A stretch of 10,636 nucleotides of DNA from an uncultured Lachnobacterium sp. (GTDB lineage: Bacteria > Bacillota > Clostridia > Lachnospirales > Lachnospiraceae). Below, in pieces: positions 1 to 8,200 of the stretch. The position numbers were made by a program, and so were the translations under genes. The notes beneath the pieces were generated by a model. That model searched no databases. It saw only the letters and a list, made by a program, of their open reading frames with translations, and was not told the origin of the DNA. The stretch's first letter is position 1, and every line of letters begins with the position of its first letter. The stretch covers positions 1 through 10,636 of the forward strand of contig URYB01000068.1 in the NCBI GenBank assembly GCA_900552085.1, given 5' to 3'.

Positions 1-1
1 A

Positions 2-322
2 AAGATTCAGTATGAAAGCAGTGAATCACTTGGCCTTAGCCGCGGACAGACATATCAGTATGTGATTATTCCGCAGATCATTCGAAGAATGATTCCGCTT
101 TCTATCAACCTGATCACCCGAATGATCAAGACAACGAGCCTTGTTATGATGATCGGAATTGTGGAAGTGTTAAAAGTGGGACAGCAGATTATAGAGGCAA
201 ACCGAAAGACCGCTCCAAATGCTGCATTTGCTATATTTGCAACGGTCTTTCTTTTGTATTTTATCGCCTGCTGGCCGATAAGCTGCCTTTCAAAATATCT
301 TGAAAAACGATGGGAGAACTGA
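2..322 (+). CDS. Polar amino-acid ABC transporter permease, C-terminal part (partial)
   Basis: This is the last 106 codons of an inner-membrane permease of the HisM/GlnP type, open at the left edge of the window. The fragment begins inside the EAA loop, the cytoplasmic contact with the ATPase: ESLGLSRGQTYQYVIIPQ (about residues 8-25) followed by IRRMIPLSINL matches the family pattern of a glycine-centred loop and then an amphipathic helix. The stretch ITRMIKTTSLVMMIGIVEVL follows, as in polar amino-acid permeases, and a final membrane segment (roughly residues 77-99, rich in A, F, I and L) ends at a short basic tail. The stop codon lies one base before the ATG of the ATPase gene, so the two are cotranscribed and probably translationally coupled. 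The substrate cannot be read from the fragment; glutamine, cystine and histidine are all possible. The N-terminus is outside the window. Confidence 0.9.
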   Translation, partial: KIQYESSESLGLSRGQTYQYVIIPQIIRRMIPLSINLITRMIKTTSLVMMIGIVEVLKVGQQIIEANRKTAPNAAFAIFATVFLLYFIACWPISCLSKYLEKRWEN

Positions 323-323
323 T

Positions 324-1085
324 ATGGACGAAATATTGCGCATCAAAAATTTAAGCAAACGATATGATGATATAAGTGTTTTGGAAAACATAGATCTTTC
401 CGTGAAAAAGGGTGAAGTGGTCGTGATTGTCGGACCATCCGGCTGTGGAAAAAGTACTTTGCTCCGGTGCCTGAATGGATTAGAGGAGATCCAGGAGGGA
501 GAGGTTCTGCTTGATGACGAGGTCGTGAATCCGAACAAGAAGAACTTAAGCAAAAACAGGGAAAAAATCGGCATGGTATTCCAGAGTTATGACCTCTTTC
601 CGCATCTGACAATTCTGCAGAATGTGACGCTTGCACCGATCAAGGTCAAAAAAAGAAACCGTGCGGAAGTGGAGAAAGAGGCGCTTGAACTGTTAGAGCG
701 CGTAGGTCTGGTCTCCAAGAAGGATAATTATCCAAGACAGCTCTCCGGTGGACAAAAGCAGAGAGTTGCTATCGTGCGTGCGCTGATCATGCATCCGGAG
801 GTGCTGCTTCTTGACGAGATTACCGCAGCGCTGGACCCGGAGATGGTGCGGGAGGTTCTTGACGTTGTGCTGGCTTTGGCACAGGAGGGAAGAACCATGG
901 TCATTGTCACACATGAGATGCAGTTTGCCAAAGCGGTAGCAGACCGTATGGTATTCCTTGAGGGCGGAAAAATCGTGGAAGAGGGAAATCCAAAAGAGTT
1001 TTTTGAAAATCCGAAAACCGACAGACTCCGGAAATTTTTACAGACTTTTACTTATGAAAAAGGTGCAGATGTCGTAGAAAAGTAG
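324..1085 (+). CDS. Polar amino-acid ABC transporter ATP-binding protein
   Basis: This is the cytoplasmic ATPase of the same importer, 253 aa, normal for the GlnQ/HisP family. From the ATG at 324 the motifs are: Walker A GPSGCGKST (37-45), Q-loop Q87, signature LSGGQKQR (140-147), Walker B LLLDE (161-165), D-loop ALDPE (169-173) and switch His H197 in VTHEM. The frame stays open upstream to a TTG at 300, but the ATG at 324 has GGGAG at 312-316 seven bases ahead and gives the usual family N-terminus (MDEILRIKNLSKRY), so that start is preferred. The residue after the catalytic Glu is Ile (DEITAALDP) where the family nearly always has Pro. All catalytic residues are present, so the protein should be active. 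It follows the permease with a one-base gap. Confidence 0.95.
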   Translation: MDEILRIKNLSKRYDDISVLENIDLSVKKGEVVVIVGPSGCGKSTLLRCLNGLEEIQEGEVLLDDEVVNPNKKNLSKNREKIGMVFQSYDLFPHLTILQNVTLAPIKVKKRNRAEVEKEALELLERVGLVSKKDNYPRQLSGGQKQRVAIVRALIMHPEVLLLDEITAALDPEMVREVLDVVLALAQEGRTMVIVTHEMQFAKAVADRMVFLEGGKIVEEGNPKEFFENPKTDRLRKFLQTFTYEKGADVVEK

Positions 1086-1102
1086 CGGAGGTAAGTAGTA
1101 TC

Positions 1103-1162
1103 ATGGAAACAATAACAAGAGAGAAAACAGCTGAATTGTATCCAAATCAGGAAGAAAATTAG
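1103..1162 (+). pseudogene. Short ORF after the ABC operon, possible 5' stub of a lost gene
   Basis: A 19-codon ORF (METITREKTAELYPNQEEN) starts 17 bases after the ATPase stop. It has GGAGG at 1087-1091, 11 bases before the ATG. The position, RBS and ordinary N-terminal look suggest the first codons of a third operon gene whose body is gone; its stop TAG (1160-1162) overlaps the stop of the convergent NUDIX gene. The sequence is too short to name a family. A metabolic enzyme such as an amidohydrolase would be usual in this operon position, but that is a guess. It could also be a true small protein or chance. Confidence 0.3.
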
Positions 1163-1620
1163 TAAAACGCTAACTTTTTCTCCACCAGCAGATCCCCTTC
1201 ATATACGAGTTTCAGCGTAAAAAAGCGAGGTTCATCCTCCAGAAGGAGACGTAAAAATATGGCGTCACCTTCCCAGGTAGGAAGGTTGGGAACCTCGCTT
1301 TTGTTTACCCATTTTAAGTCTCCTTCGCTGCAGGTGATAAGGTCACCGGTGAATGCATCCGCGGTGAAAAGACACATCATTTCAGGTTCCTGCTGGTCGC
1401 TCACAAATGTAATCAGGGCACGAAAGCGGTACGAGGTAAGGGTGAGTCCGGTCTCTTCTTTTATTTCACGCAAAAGACAGTCTTCCGGGGATTCGCTTCC
1501 CTCGGCATGTCCACCCACACCAATCCATTTTCCTTCATTGATATCATTTTTCTTTTTGGTGCGATGGAGCATCAGATATTTTCCATCCTGTTCGATGTAG
1601 CAGAGTGTTGTCATTTTCAT
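1159..1620 (-). CDS. NUDIX hydrolase, MutT-like (8-oxo-dGTP diphosphatase family)
   Basis: This 153-aa cytosolic NUDIX hydrolase probably cleaves an oxidised or otherwise unwanted nucleoside triphosphate to the monophosphate and pyrophosphate. The full NUDIX box G-x5-E-x7-REUxEExGU is present: G37, E43, then R51 E52 I53 K54 E55 E56 T57 G58 L59. GKWIGVGGH just before it and LMLHRTKKKND near the N-terminus fit the bacterial MutT group close to B. subtilis-type 8-oxo-dGTPases. The ATG (1618-1620) has GGAG at 1630-1633 on the minus strand, nine bases ahead. It reads leftward and is convergent with the ABC operon, its stop overlapping the stop of the short ORF there. It shares a divergent promoter region with the helicase gene to the right. 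The exact substrate cannot be told from sequence. Confidence 0.88.
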   Translation of the reverse strand: MKMTTLCYIEQDGKYLMLHRTKKKNDINEGKWIGVGGHAEGSESPEDCLLREIKEETGLTLTSYRFRALITFVSDQQEPEMMCLFTADAFTGDLITCSEGDLKWVNKSEVPNLPTWEGDAIFLRLLLEDEPRFFTLKLVYEGDLLVEKKLAFY

Positions 1621-1643
1621 AATAAAATTCTCCAGATTGTGTA

Positions 1644-1672
1644 TTGTTACAAGCTCATTTAACGTTTATTAT
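1644..1672 (+). promoter_or_regulatory. Candidate promoter for the WYL-helicase gene
   Basis: TTGTTA (1644-1649), a 17-base spacer and TATTAT (1667-1672) form a good sigma-A-type promoter 48 bases ahead of the helicase ATG. An alternative perfect TATAAT at 1670-1675 would need a 20-base spacer. The block TTTAACGTTTATTATA at 1658-1673 recurs with one mismatch in the promoter at 4817-4845, with the same -35/-10 geometry. Confidence 0.5.
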
Positions 1673-1696
1673 AATTCATAGAGAAACAAACAGCAA
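1668..1696 (-). promoter_or_regulatory. Candidate promoter for the leftward NUDIX gene
   Basis: On the minus strand a perfect -10 TATAAT lies at 1673-1668. It has TTGCTG (three matches to TTGACA) at 1696-1691 and a 17-base spacer. It sits about 50 bases ahead of the NUDIX ATG and overlaps the -10 of the rightward promoter. Confidence 0.45.
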
Positions 1697-1720
1697 CAGA
1701 CCGTTGTAGGAGCATAGTGT

Positions 1721-3904
1721 ATGAATCAGATTTGCAGAGACATTTTCAGGGCCATCCATGAAGGAAAATGGCTGAAAATAGAATACCGGAACAAGGCGGA
1801 TCAGATTACAAAATACTGGATCGGTATTCGTGATCTGAATCCGGTAAAACGTACCCTGAAAGTGGATGGCCTGCATCTTGGCTTGTATACACTGGGAGAA
1901 TACGACAAAATATATATTGATTCCATTTTGTCGACAGAGGTTATTGAGGGAACATATTGTCCGGAAAATAAGCAGCTGATCGAAGATATCGAGATGCATC
2001 CGGAACGGTACAAAATGCTTTTTTCGAGTACAGCAAATCTAAAAATTCTGAATTACCTGGAGCTCTGCAACCGGCTCGACACAACGCCATATATTACGGA
2101 TTACGAGCTGATTCATTATGTTGATGGAGATCGTGTGAAAAATGGGCAGTATGTGCTCACAGATGAGCAGTTTCAGGAAGTTGTGTCAAATTTCCAATAT
2201 ACGTTGTCGCGGGAAAAGCGTAAAAGTGGAAATCTGAAAATCAAGAAGCTTGCTTTGAACGTGTTAAGCATTCACACGGCAAAGGGATTGTATGTACTGG
2301 CATATCGTAATTTGAATCTGGATGTGAAAAACCGAGTGTTTCAGCCGGACGAAGATATTACGGTCTGCACACAGTTTACGGTTGACGGGCAGCAGGAAAA
2401 TGCGCGCAGATTTCTGGACGCGGATGAGTATGAATTACTGGAAGATTTTGAGAAGAATCTGGAAAAGATTAAAGATGCAATTACCGGGCATGGCGGTGCG
2501 AGATCCGTCGTGGATGATATGCCTTATGTGTTTGGCCTTGGTATGGATGTGGTGCTGAATCTGCACGACGAATACAAAGCGATACTGGATATGTTCGAAA
2601 AGCAGCAGATTACCTATCCAATCAAAGCTTTTTTTGGAGAACTGTTGGAGCGACCACGCCGGACGAAAGCCTATCCGATTGCGTTGATCAACCAGAATAT
2701 CAATCTCGATCAGTTGCTGGCAATCAACAATGCTATGAAATATCCGCTTGCCTATATACAGGGACCGCCGGGCACAGGAAAAACAAATACCATAATAAAC
2801 ACGATAGTAACGGCTTTTTTTAATAATGCGACTGTTTTATTTGCGTCTTACAATAATGTTCCCATCGATAATGTGTTTGAGAAACTATCGACGTTGAAGT
2901 ACCATGGAAAGAATATTCCGTTCCCCGTGCTTCGGCTTGGAAATATGGAAAAAGTCGAAGAGGCAATCCGCTACATTAATCGTTTGCGCAACCAGGTACA
3001 GTGTTTAAAGGTATTTGCTTCCACACTGGACAAGCGCAAAGATGATCGTATCGACCGCGCAAAAAGGCTTTCTGCGCGTCTGAAAGAGTATGAGGAAATT
3101 TTGGATCTGAAGGAGCGGAAAGAGACGCTTTCTCATCTGATGGAATATCAGGAACATATCAAAAATGCAATGAATCTGATTCCGTTTCAAGCGGATCTGC
3201 AGGGATATCAGATGCAGAAAATTGATGAGCGTATCCGGCAGATTGGGGAAATGTCCGATGCGGATGCCATGCTGTTGCTTGACCGGAATGAAGAAGAATT
3301 CTATCAATATCTGTTCTATACTTCTGCGCGCTATATCAAGACAATTGAAGAACCGAAATATCAGGAACTGCGTGATATTTTAGATGCCGGGGACGATCCG
3401 TTGGCACAGGCACAGGCGTTCAATAAGTACATGCAGAAATCCGAAAACGTGAAGAAATTGCAGCGAGTGTTTCCAATCATCATTACTACTTGTATTTCGG
3501 CGCACAAGGTAGGACAGCCGGAACCGTTGTTTGATATGACTATCATGGACGAAGCCAGTCAGTGCAATGTCGCGATCTCACTTGTCCCGATCATTCGTGG
3601 AGAAAAGCTGATGCTGGTGGGAGATCCACAGCAGCTCAACCCGGTCATTTTGCTTGGGGAGCTGACAAATCAGAAACTGCGCCGGAAATATCATGTGGCA
3701 GATGAATACGATTACCGGAAAAATTCGATTTACAAAACATATCTCGCCTGTGATGCCGTAAGCGATGAAGTGCTTTTGCGCAATCACTATCGTTGTAATA
3801 AAGAAATTATAGGGTTCAATAATAAAAAATATTACAATTCCAAATTACAGATTCAGTCGAAAAGCCGGGAACCGCATCCCCTTGTGTATGTTGATGTAAA
3901 TTAA
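1721..3904 (+). CDS. WYL-like domain / SF1 (DNA2/NAM7-type) helicase, N-terminal part of a frameshifted gene
   Basis: These 727 codons encode the N-terminal two thirds of a large helicase. Residues about 8-75 resemble a WYL ligand-binding domain (AIHEGKWLKIEYRN, later GLYTLGEYDKIYIDSI, comparable to the family's FRLDRI), and residues about 165-235 may be a second, weaker copy. The SF1 core follows: motif I GPPGTGKT (348-355), motif Ia FASYNNVPIDN, a charged helical insertion around 425-535, motif II DEASQ (610-614), motif III GDPQQ (634-638) and motif IV R687-NHYRC. Motifs V and VI are missing here but lie in the next ORF in another frame, so the gene is interrupted. The start ATG has AGGAG at 1708-1712, eight bases ahead. 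The likely role is nucleic-acid unwinding in a defence or repair setting; this is inference from architecture and neighbours. Confidence 0.8.
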   Translation: MNQICRDIFRAIHEGKWLKIEYRNKADQITKYWIGIRDLNPVKRTLKVDGLHLGLYTLGEYDKIYIDSILSTEVIEGTYCPENKQLIEDIEMHPERYKMLFSSTANLKILNYLELCNRLDTTPYITDYELIHYVDGDRVKNGQYVLTDEQFQEVVSNFQYTLSREKRKSGNLKIKKLALNVLSIHTAKGLYVLAYRNLNLDVKNRVFQPDEDITVCTQFTVDGQQENARRFLDADEYELLEDFEKNLEKIKDAITGHGGARSVVDDMPYVFGLGMDVVLNLHDEYKAILDMFEKQQITYPIKAFFGELLERPRRTKAYPIALINQNINLDQLLAINNAMKYPLAYIQGPPGTGKTNTIINTIVTAFFNNATVLFASYNNVPIDNVFEKLSTLKYHGKNIPFPVLRLGNMEKVEEAIRYINRLRNQVQCLKVFASTLDKRKDDRIDRAKRLSARLKEYEEILDLKERKETLSHLMEYQEHIKNAMNLIPFQADLQGYQMQKIDERIRQIGEMSDADAMLLLDRNEEEFYQYLFYTSARYIKTIEEPKYQELRDILDAGDDPLAQAQAFNKYMQKSENVKKLQRVFPIIITTCISAHKVGQPEPLFDMTIMDEASQCNVAISLVPIIRGEKLMLVGDPQQLNPVILLGELTNQKLRRKYHVADEYDYRKNSIYKTYLACDAVSDEVLLRNHYRCNKEIIGFNNKKYYNSKLQIQSKSREPHPLVYVDVN
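3896..3904 (+). other. Frameshift site inside the helicase gene
   Basis: The upstream frame reads V-N-stop (GTA AAT TAA, stop at 3902-3904), while the downstream frame is closed by TAA at 3897-3899. The switch must therefore occur within the few bases between. Dropping one base (for example the T at 3902) joins them as DVNNQPQIKNTSP, so one inserted base, or two lost ones, explains the break. There is no long homopolymer, and no RBS stands before the downstream ORF. A real mutation, a sequencing error or recoding are all possible; a slippery heptamer is not seen. Confidence 0.75.
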
Positions 3905-3938
3905 TCAGCCACAAATCAAGAATACATCCCCGGCAGAG

Positions 3939-4757
3939 GTGGACGAGGTCGTAGCGTATGCACAACAGAATCAGGACAAAAGCATTGCAGTCATCACACC
4001 TTTTGTAAACCAGAAGACATTGATCGAACAGGCAATCAAAGAGAATGAACTGAAAAATCTGGTCTGTGGAACTGTTCATGCTTTTCAGGGTGACGAGAAG
4101 GATGTTGTGCTTTTTTCCACGGCCCTGTCGGATCGCACGAATACAGGAACATATCAGTGGCTGAAAAACAACAAGGAGCTTATCAATGTTGCGACATCGC
4201 GGGCGAAGGACAAGCTGGTGCTGCTTGCGGACGGCAATGCGCTTGAACGTCTGCATGCCGGGCAGTCGGATGATGACCTCTATGAACTGGCGCGGTATAT
4301 CAAAACTAACGGACAATCAAAGATTACCGAGAAGCATATCAGTTCCAGAGCTTTAGGAATACAGCCTTTTTCTACCGCCACGGAAAATGCGTTTCTGGAA
4401 AATCTGACGCATGCGCTGGAGAACATCTGGCTTTCCCAAAGTAAGTATGTGATTCACAAGGAAGTGGCAATATCCCAGGTGTTTCATGATAATATTACGT
4501 ATGATGATCTGTTTTACATGGGGCGTTTTGATTTTGTGGTATACGAAAAACAGGGGAAAAGCGAGCTTCCGGTTCTTGCAATCGAACTGGATGGGAAAGA
4601 ACATTTCGAGGATGCGGTCGTGCAGGAGCGGGATCGAAAGAAGAATGCAATCTGTCAGGCACACAATATGGAAATCATAAGAGTGGAGAATTCTTATGCC
4701 AGAAGGTATAACCATATTAAAGGAATCTTGATGGATTATTTTTCACGGGTGCATTAA
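3939..4757 (+). pseudogene. C-terminal part of the frameshifted SF1 helicase, with DUF2726-like nuclease domain
   Basis: The frame is open from 3900 and continues the helicase: motif V CGTVHAFQGDEKDVVLF (residues 43-59 counted from GTG 3939, Q50-G51) and motif VI NVATSRAKDKLVLLAD (83-98, arginine finger R89 region) complete the SF1 set begun upstream. Residues about 148-270 form a DUF2726-like, PD-(D/E)xK-type domain: GRFDFVVYEK, then LAIELDGKEHF, then RDRKKNAICQAHNMEIIRVEN, the pattern seen in small endonuclease-like domains with an ELDG core. The GTG has no convincing Shine-Dalgarno sequence, so this is very likely not a separate gene. Together the two pieces would make a protein of roughly 1,010 aa with WYL-like, helicase and nuclease modules. 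If the break is real, the product lacks motifs V-VI and the nuclease and should be dead as a helicase. Confidence 0.75.
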
Positions 4758-4800
4758 TGGGAATAGTGAAAAATGATAATTGTTCTCAAATGCAATTTTT

Positions 4801-4814
4801 GTATTTCGAAATAC
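4801..4814. repeat. 14-base perfect palindrome upstream of the zinc-ribbon operon
   Basis: GTATTTCGAAATAC is its own reverse complement and ends two bases before the -35 of the promoter at 4817. With no loop and no following T-run it is not a terminator. The place and symmetry suit a repressor or activator operator (inference). Confidence 0.35.
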
Positions 4815-4816
4815 GC

Positions 4817-4845
4817 TTGTCTCAAATATGTTTAGCGTTTATTAT
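4817..4845 (+). promoter_or_regulatory. Candidate promoter of the zinc-ribbon / SauUSI-like / NUDIX operon
   Basis: TTGTCT (4817-4822), a 17-base spacer and TATTAT (4840-4845) precede the zinc-ribbon ATG by 26 bases. TTTAGCGTTTATTATA at 4831-4846 repeats, with one mismatch, the block over the -10 of the helicase promoter. Both also share TTGT at the -35 and an ATAGAGA run just downstream, which suggests common regulation. Confidence 0.5.
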
Positions 4846-4871
4846 AGTGATAGAGATAAAAGGAGGGCGCT

Positions 4872-5246
4872 ATGTTTTTTATCATGGGAATTACGGATGG
4901 CAGGAAAGATTTTGACTTTACCCAGACAATCATCTGTAATCTATGCGGAAAATACGGAAGGTATCAGGTTTTTATGACGTACACCGTACTTTCACTGTTT
5001 TTCATACCGTGCTTCAAGTGGAATAAGCATTATTATGTGCAGACGAGCTGCTGCAACACGTTGTATGAACTTGCCCCAGAGATCGGGAAGGCAATTGCCC
5101 GTGGGGAGCAGGTCGAAATTCAGCCGGAACATTTGACAAAGGTTTCGAGAGGTAGTAGTGGCTTTATGTATAAACATTGTTCACAGTGTGGGTACGAGAC
5201 AGCCGAGGATTTCGAGTTTTGTCCGAAGTGTGGAAAGAGGTTTTAG
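4872..5246 (+). CDS. Small zinc-ribbon domain protein
   Basis: This 124-aa protein is of a type I recognise as common in Lachnospiraceae, with no known function. It starts MFFIMGITDG. It has a CxxC at C22/C25, a hydrophobic stretch (about 33-48, including LSLFFIP), a CC pair at C60/C61 and a C-terminal zinc ribbon with CSQC (103-106) and CPKC (117-120) ending in GKRF. The eight cysteines suggest two zinc sites. The hydrophobic stretch is too short and irregular to call a membrane segment with confidence. AGGAGGG at 4861-4867 lies four bases ahead of the ATG, somewhat tight, but the next ATG (4884) would cut the conserved beginning. It is the first gene of a probable operon, 15 bases ahead of the SauUSI-like gene. 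That may tie it to nucleic-acid or protein binding in the same system, or it may only be a neighbour. Confidence 0.85.
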   Translation: MFFIMGITDGRKDFDFTQTIICNLCGKYGRYQVFMTYTVLSLFFIPCFKWNKHYYVQTSCCNTLYELAPEIGKAIARGEQVEIQPEHLTKVSRGSSGFMYKHCSQCGYETAEDFEFCPKCGKRF

Positions 5247-5261
5247 AGGAGTTGTGAGAGT

Positions 5262-8200
5262 ATGAAAGAAATTGAGGAATTGCGGTTAGGATTAGAAACT
5301 GCATACATAGATGGAAATGTTGCATCAAATTTGATGTATAAACCACAATTTGTATCAAACAATTATAAAGAGGGAAAGAAGGTGCTCTCATCTATTGAGG
5401 ATGAGCTTTTGATGTGTGATCAGTTTCAAATTAGTGTGGCGTTTATCACACTGGGAGGGATTGAACCACTACTTCAAACCTTAAAGGAATTGGAAAAGAA
5501 ACATATTCCGGGAGAAATTCTTACAACAAATTATTTGAACTTCAGTGAACCAAAAGCTTTGGAGAAGCTGAACCAACTTCAGAACATCACCTTAAAAATG
5601 TATGATGTAGAAGTGGCAGAGGAGGGGTTTCATACAAAAGGATACATATTCAAAAAAGAGGAAATTTATCGAATCATTATTGGAAGTTCCAATATGACAA
5701 GGTCAGCACTTACAACAAATCGGGAATGGAATACAAAGGTTGTGTCGACGGAGCAGGGAGAAGTTGCACAGGAAATTGTAGAAGAGTTTGAGGAACTATG
5801 GAATTCTGAACATGCTTTAACATTTAGTGAATTTTATGAAAATTATAAGCAAAAATATGAGATTATCAAGCGTCAACGTGAAATTGCAAAGAAAGATCCT
5901 GTTACCTCTATTGAAAAGTATAAGTTACAGCCTAATCGTATGCAGGTTGGATTTATTTCTAATTTAAGACAAATTATTGAAGCAGGGGAAGAACGTGCAC
6001 TTCTTATTTCCGCGACGGGCACAGGAAAGACATACGCATCTGCATTTGCCATGCGTGAATTGGGATTTAAGAGAGTTCTGTTTTTGGTGCATCGGGGACA
6101 GCTGGCAAGACAGACGAAAAAATCTTATGAAAAAGTATTTGCAAAATCGGTAACAATGGGATTGGTAGGGGGAGGCTACCATGAATATGATAAAGATTAT
6201 ATCTTTGCAACGGTGCAGACGTTAAATAGAGATTCACATTTGATGGAGTATCAGCCAGATGATTTTGATTGTATTATTTTGGATGAAGCACATCACTCTT
6301 CCGCAAATACTTATCAGAAGGTTATGAATTATTTTAAACCTAAATTATGGCTTGGAATGACTGCAACTCCAGATAAACGGGATGATAATATTGCGGGAAA
6401 AAATATATATGAAATTTTTCATTATCAGATTGCATATGAAATTCGACTGCAGCAGGCAATGGAAGAAAATATGTTGTGTCCGTTTCATTATTTTGGCATT
6501 AGTGATGTCTCTTTGTTGAGTGATAAACAGATTAATGTAAAGAAAATGCAGGAAAGAGAGTTTAATATGCTGACTGGCGATGAGCGAGTAAAACATATTA
6601 TAGAGCAGGCAAATTATTTTGGTTATAGTGGTCAAAAAGTAAAAGGTCTTATTTTTTGTAGTCGAATTGATGAATCAGTTGCATTGTCAAATAAGTTTAA
6701 TCAGACGATTAATCCAGAGACAGGAACATTTTATAGAACGATTGCATTAAATGGTGATACATCTGAAGAAGAACGTCAAAGTGCATTTGAGCGCCTTGCT
6801 ATGAATGAAGAGGATGCAACAGAAGATGTAACCCCATTAGATTACATATTTTCTGTTGAAATTTTAAATGAGGGTGTAGATATTGTTGAGGTAAATCAGG
6901 TTATCATGCTTCGACCGACACAATCCCCAATTGTTTTTATTCAACAGTTGGGGCGTGGACTTCGAAAAGCGGAAGGAAAAGAATTTGTAGTAATACTGGA
7001 TTTTATAGGAAATTATAATAATAATTTTATGATTCCGATTGCCTTGTCAGGAGATCGTTTCTATAATCCGGATACAATTAGAAAATATGTCATCAGTGGA
7101 AATAATACCATTCCTGGAGCATCAACAGTTCATTTTGATGAAATTGCAAAAGAAAAGATATTTGCATCAATTGATAAAATAAAGGGAATGAAAACAATCA
7201 TTAAAGACAGCTATGTTTCTTTAAAAAATCGTTTGGGAAGAGTTCCATATCTTCTTGATTTTTATGAAAATGGAGAAGTAGATCCTTTAGTGATTATCAG
7301 GGAATATAAGACGTATCAGAACTTCCTTGAAGCTGTCGAAGGAGAGAAATGCCTTGAAAAAATTACAGCTGAAGAAAAAATAATATTGGAATATCTCTCT
7401 AAGACTATTTTAAGTGGTGTGAGACCATATGAATTAGAGATTATGAGAAGACTGTTGAAGTCAGGAACGATTGACTTTGAGCAATTTTGCAGAGATTTTG
7501 ACTATGCATATGGGTATGAAGTAAATATAGATTCTTTTGATAATGCAGTGGAGGTTTTGGAAGGAAAGTTTGTAAGTAAAGAAGACGAATACAGAAAGTA
7601 TTGTCACATTGATATTGTTTCGCGCAATGAAAATCATGGGTTAAAGCGTCTTGATAGTTTCGCAAAAAGAATTCGAGATGAAGAATTTTATAAACAAATT
7701 GATGATATTGTAGAAGTTGGATTGAGGCGCTTTGCAGAAAAAAGAGAAGCGGGGGCTAGCAAGTATTCGCCGTTTGTATTATACGAAAAATATTCAAGGC
7801 GAGATGTGAGTCTTCTTATGAATTGTGGCAAAGACCTATCCTCTACAATGTATGGAATGAAGAGAATTGGAGATGACGCATTTATTTTTGTTACATACCA
7901 TAAAGAAGAAAGCACGGATGAAAAGGAATATATAGATGGAAAGCCAGATTATGCAGATGCATTTGAAGATAATATGATTTTTAAATGGGATTCTCAGATG
8001 GGCAGGGGAATAAACAGTTCATATGTTAAGGATGTGGTAGAAGCAAAACGCAGGCATCTTTTGGTGAAAAAGAGTGATGCAGAAACCAATTTTTATTATG
8101 TTGGTGAGTTTGATATTGTAGATGTGAAACCGGCAAAAAAGAAAGATAATACAGGAAAAGAACGTGATATTGCTAAGTTTCAGATGAAAATGCATCATGC

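Noticed and set aside
1159..1180. Bidirectional terminator at TTAG...CTAA followed by CTTTTT
   Set aside because: The stem is only four A/T-rich pairs around seven bases, too weak to call.
3816..4316. Minus-strand ORF opposite the helicase break (166 codons)
   Set aside because: It lies across the helicase motifs, which continue on the plus strand, and has no RBS or recognisable domain.
4823..4834. LexA/SOS-type box (CAAATATGTTT) in the operon promoter
   Set aside because: It lacks the GAAC half-site, and the symmetry is poor.
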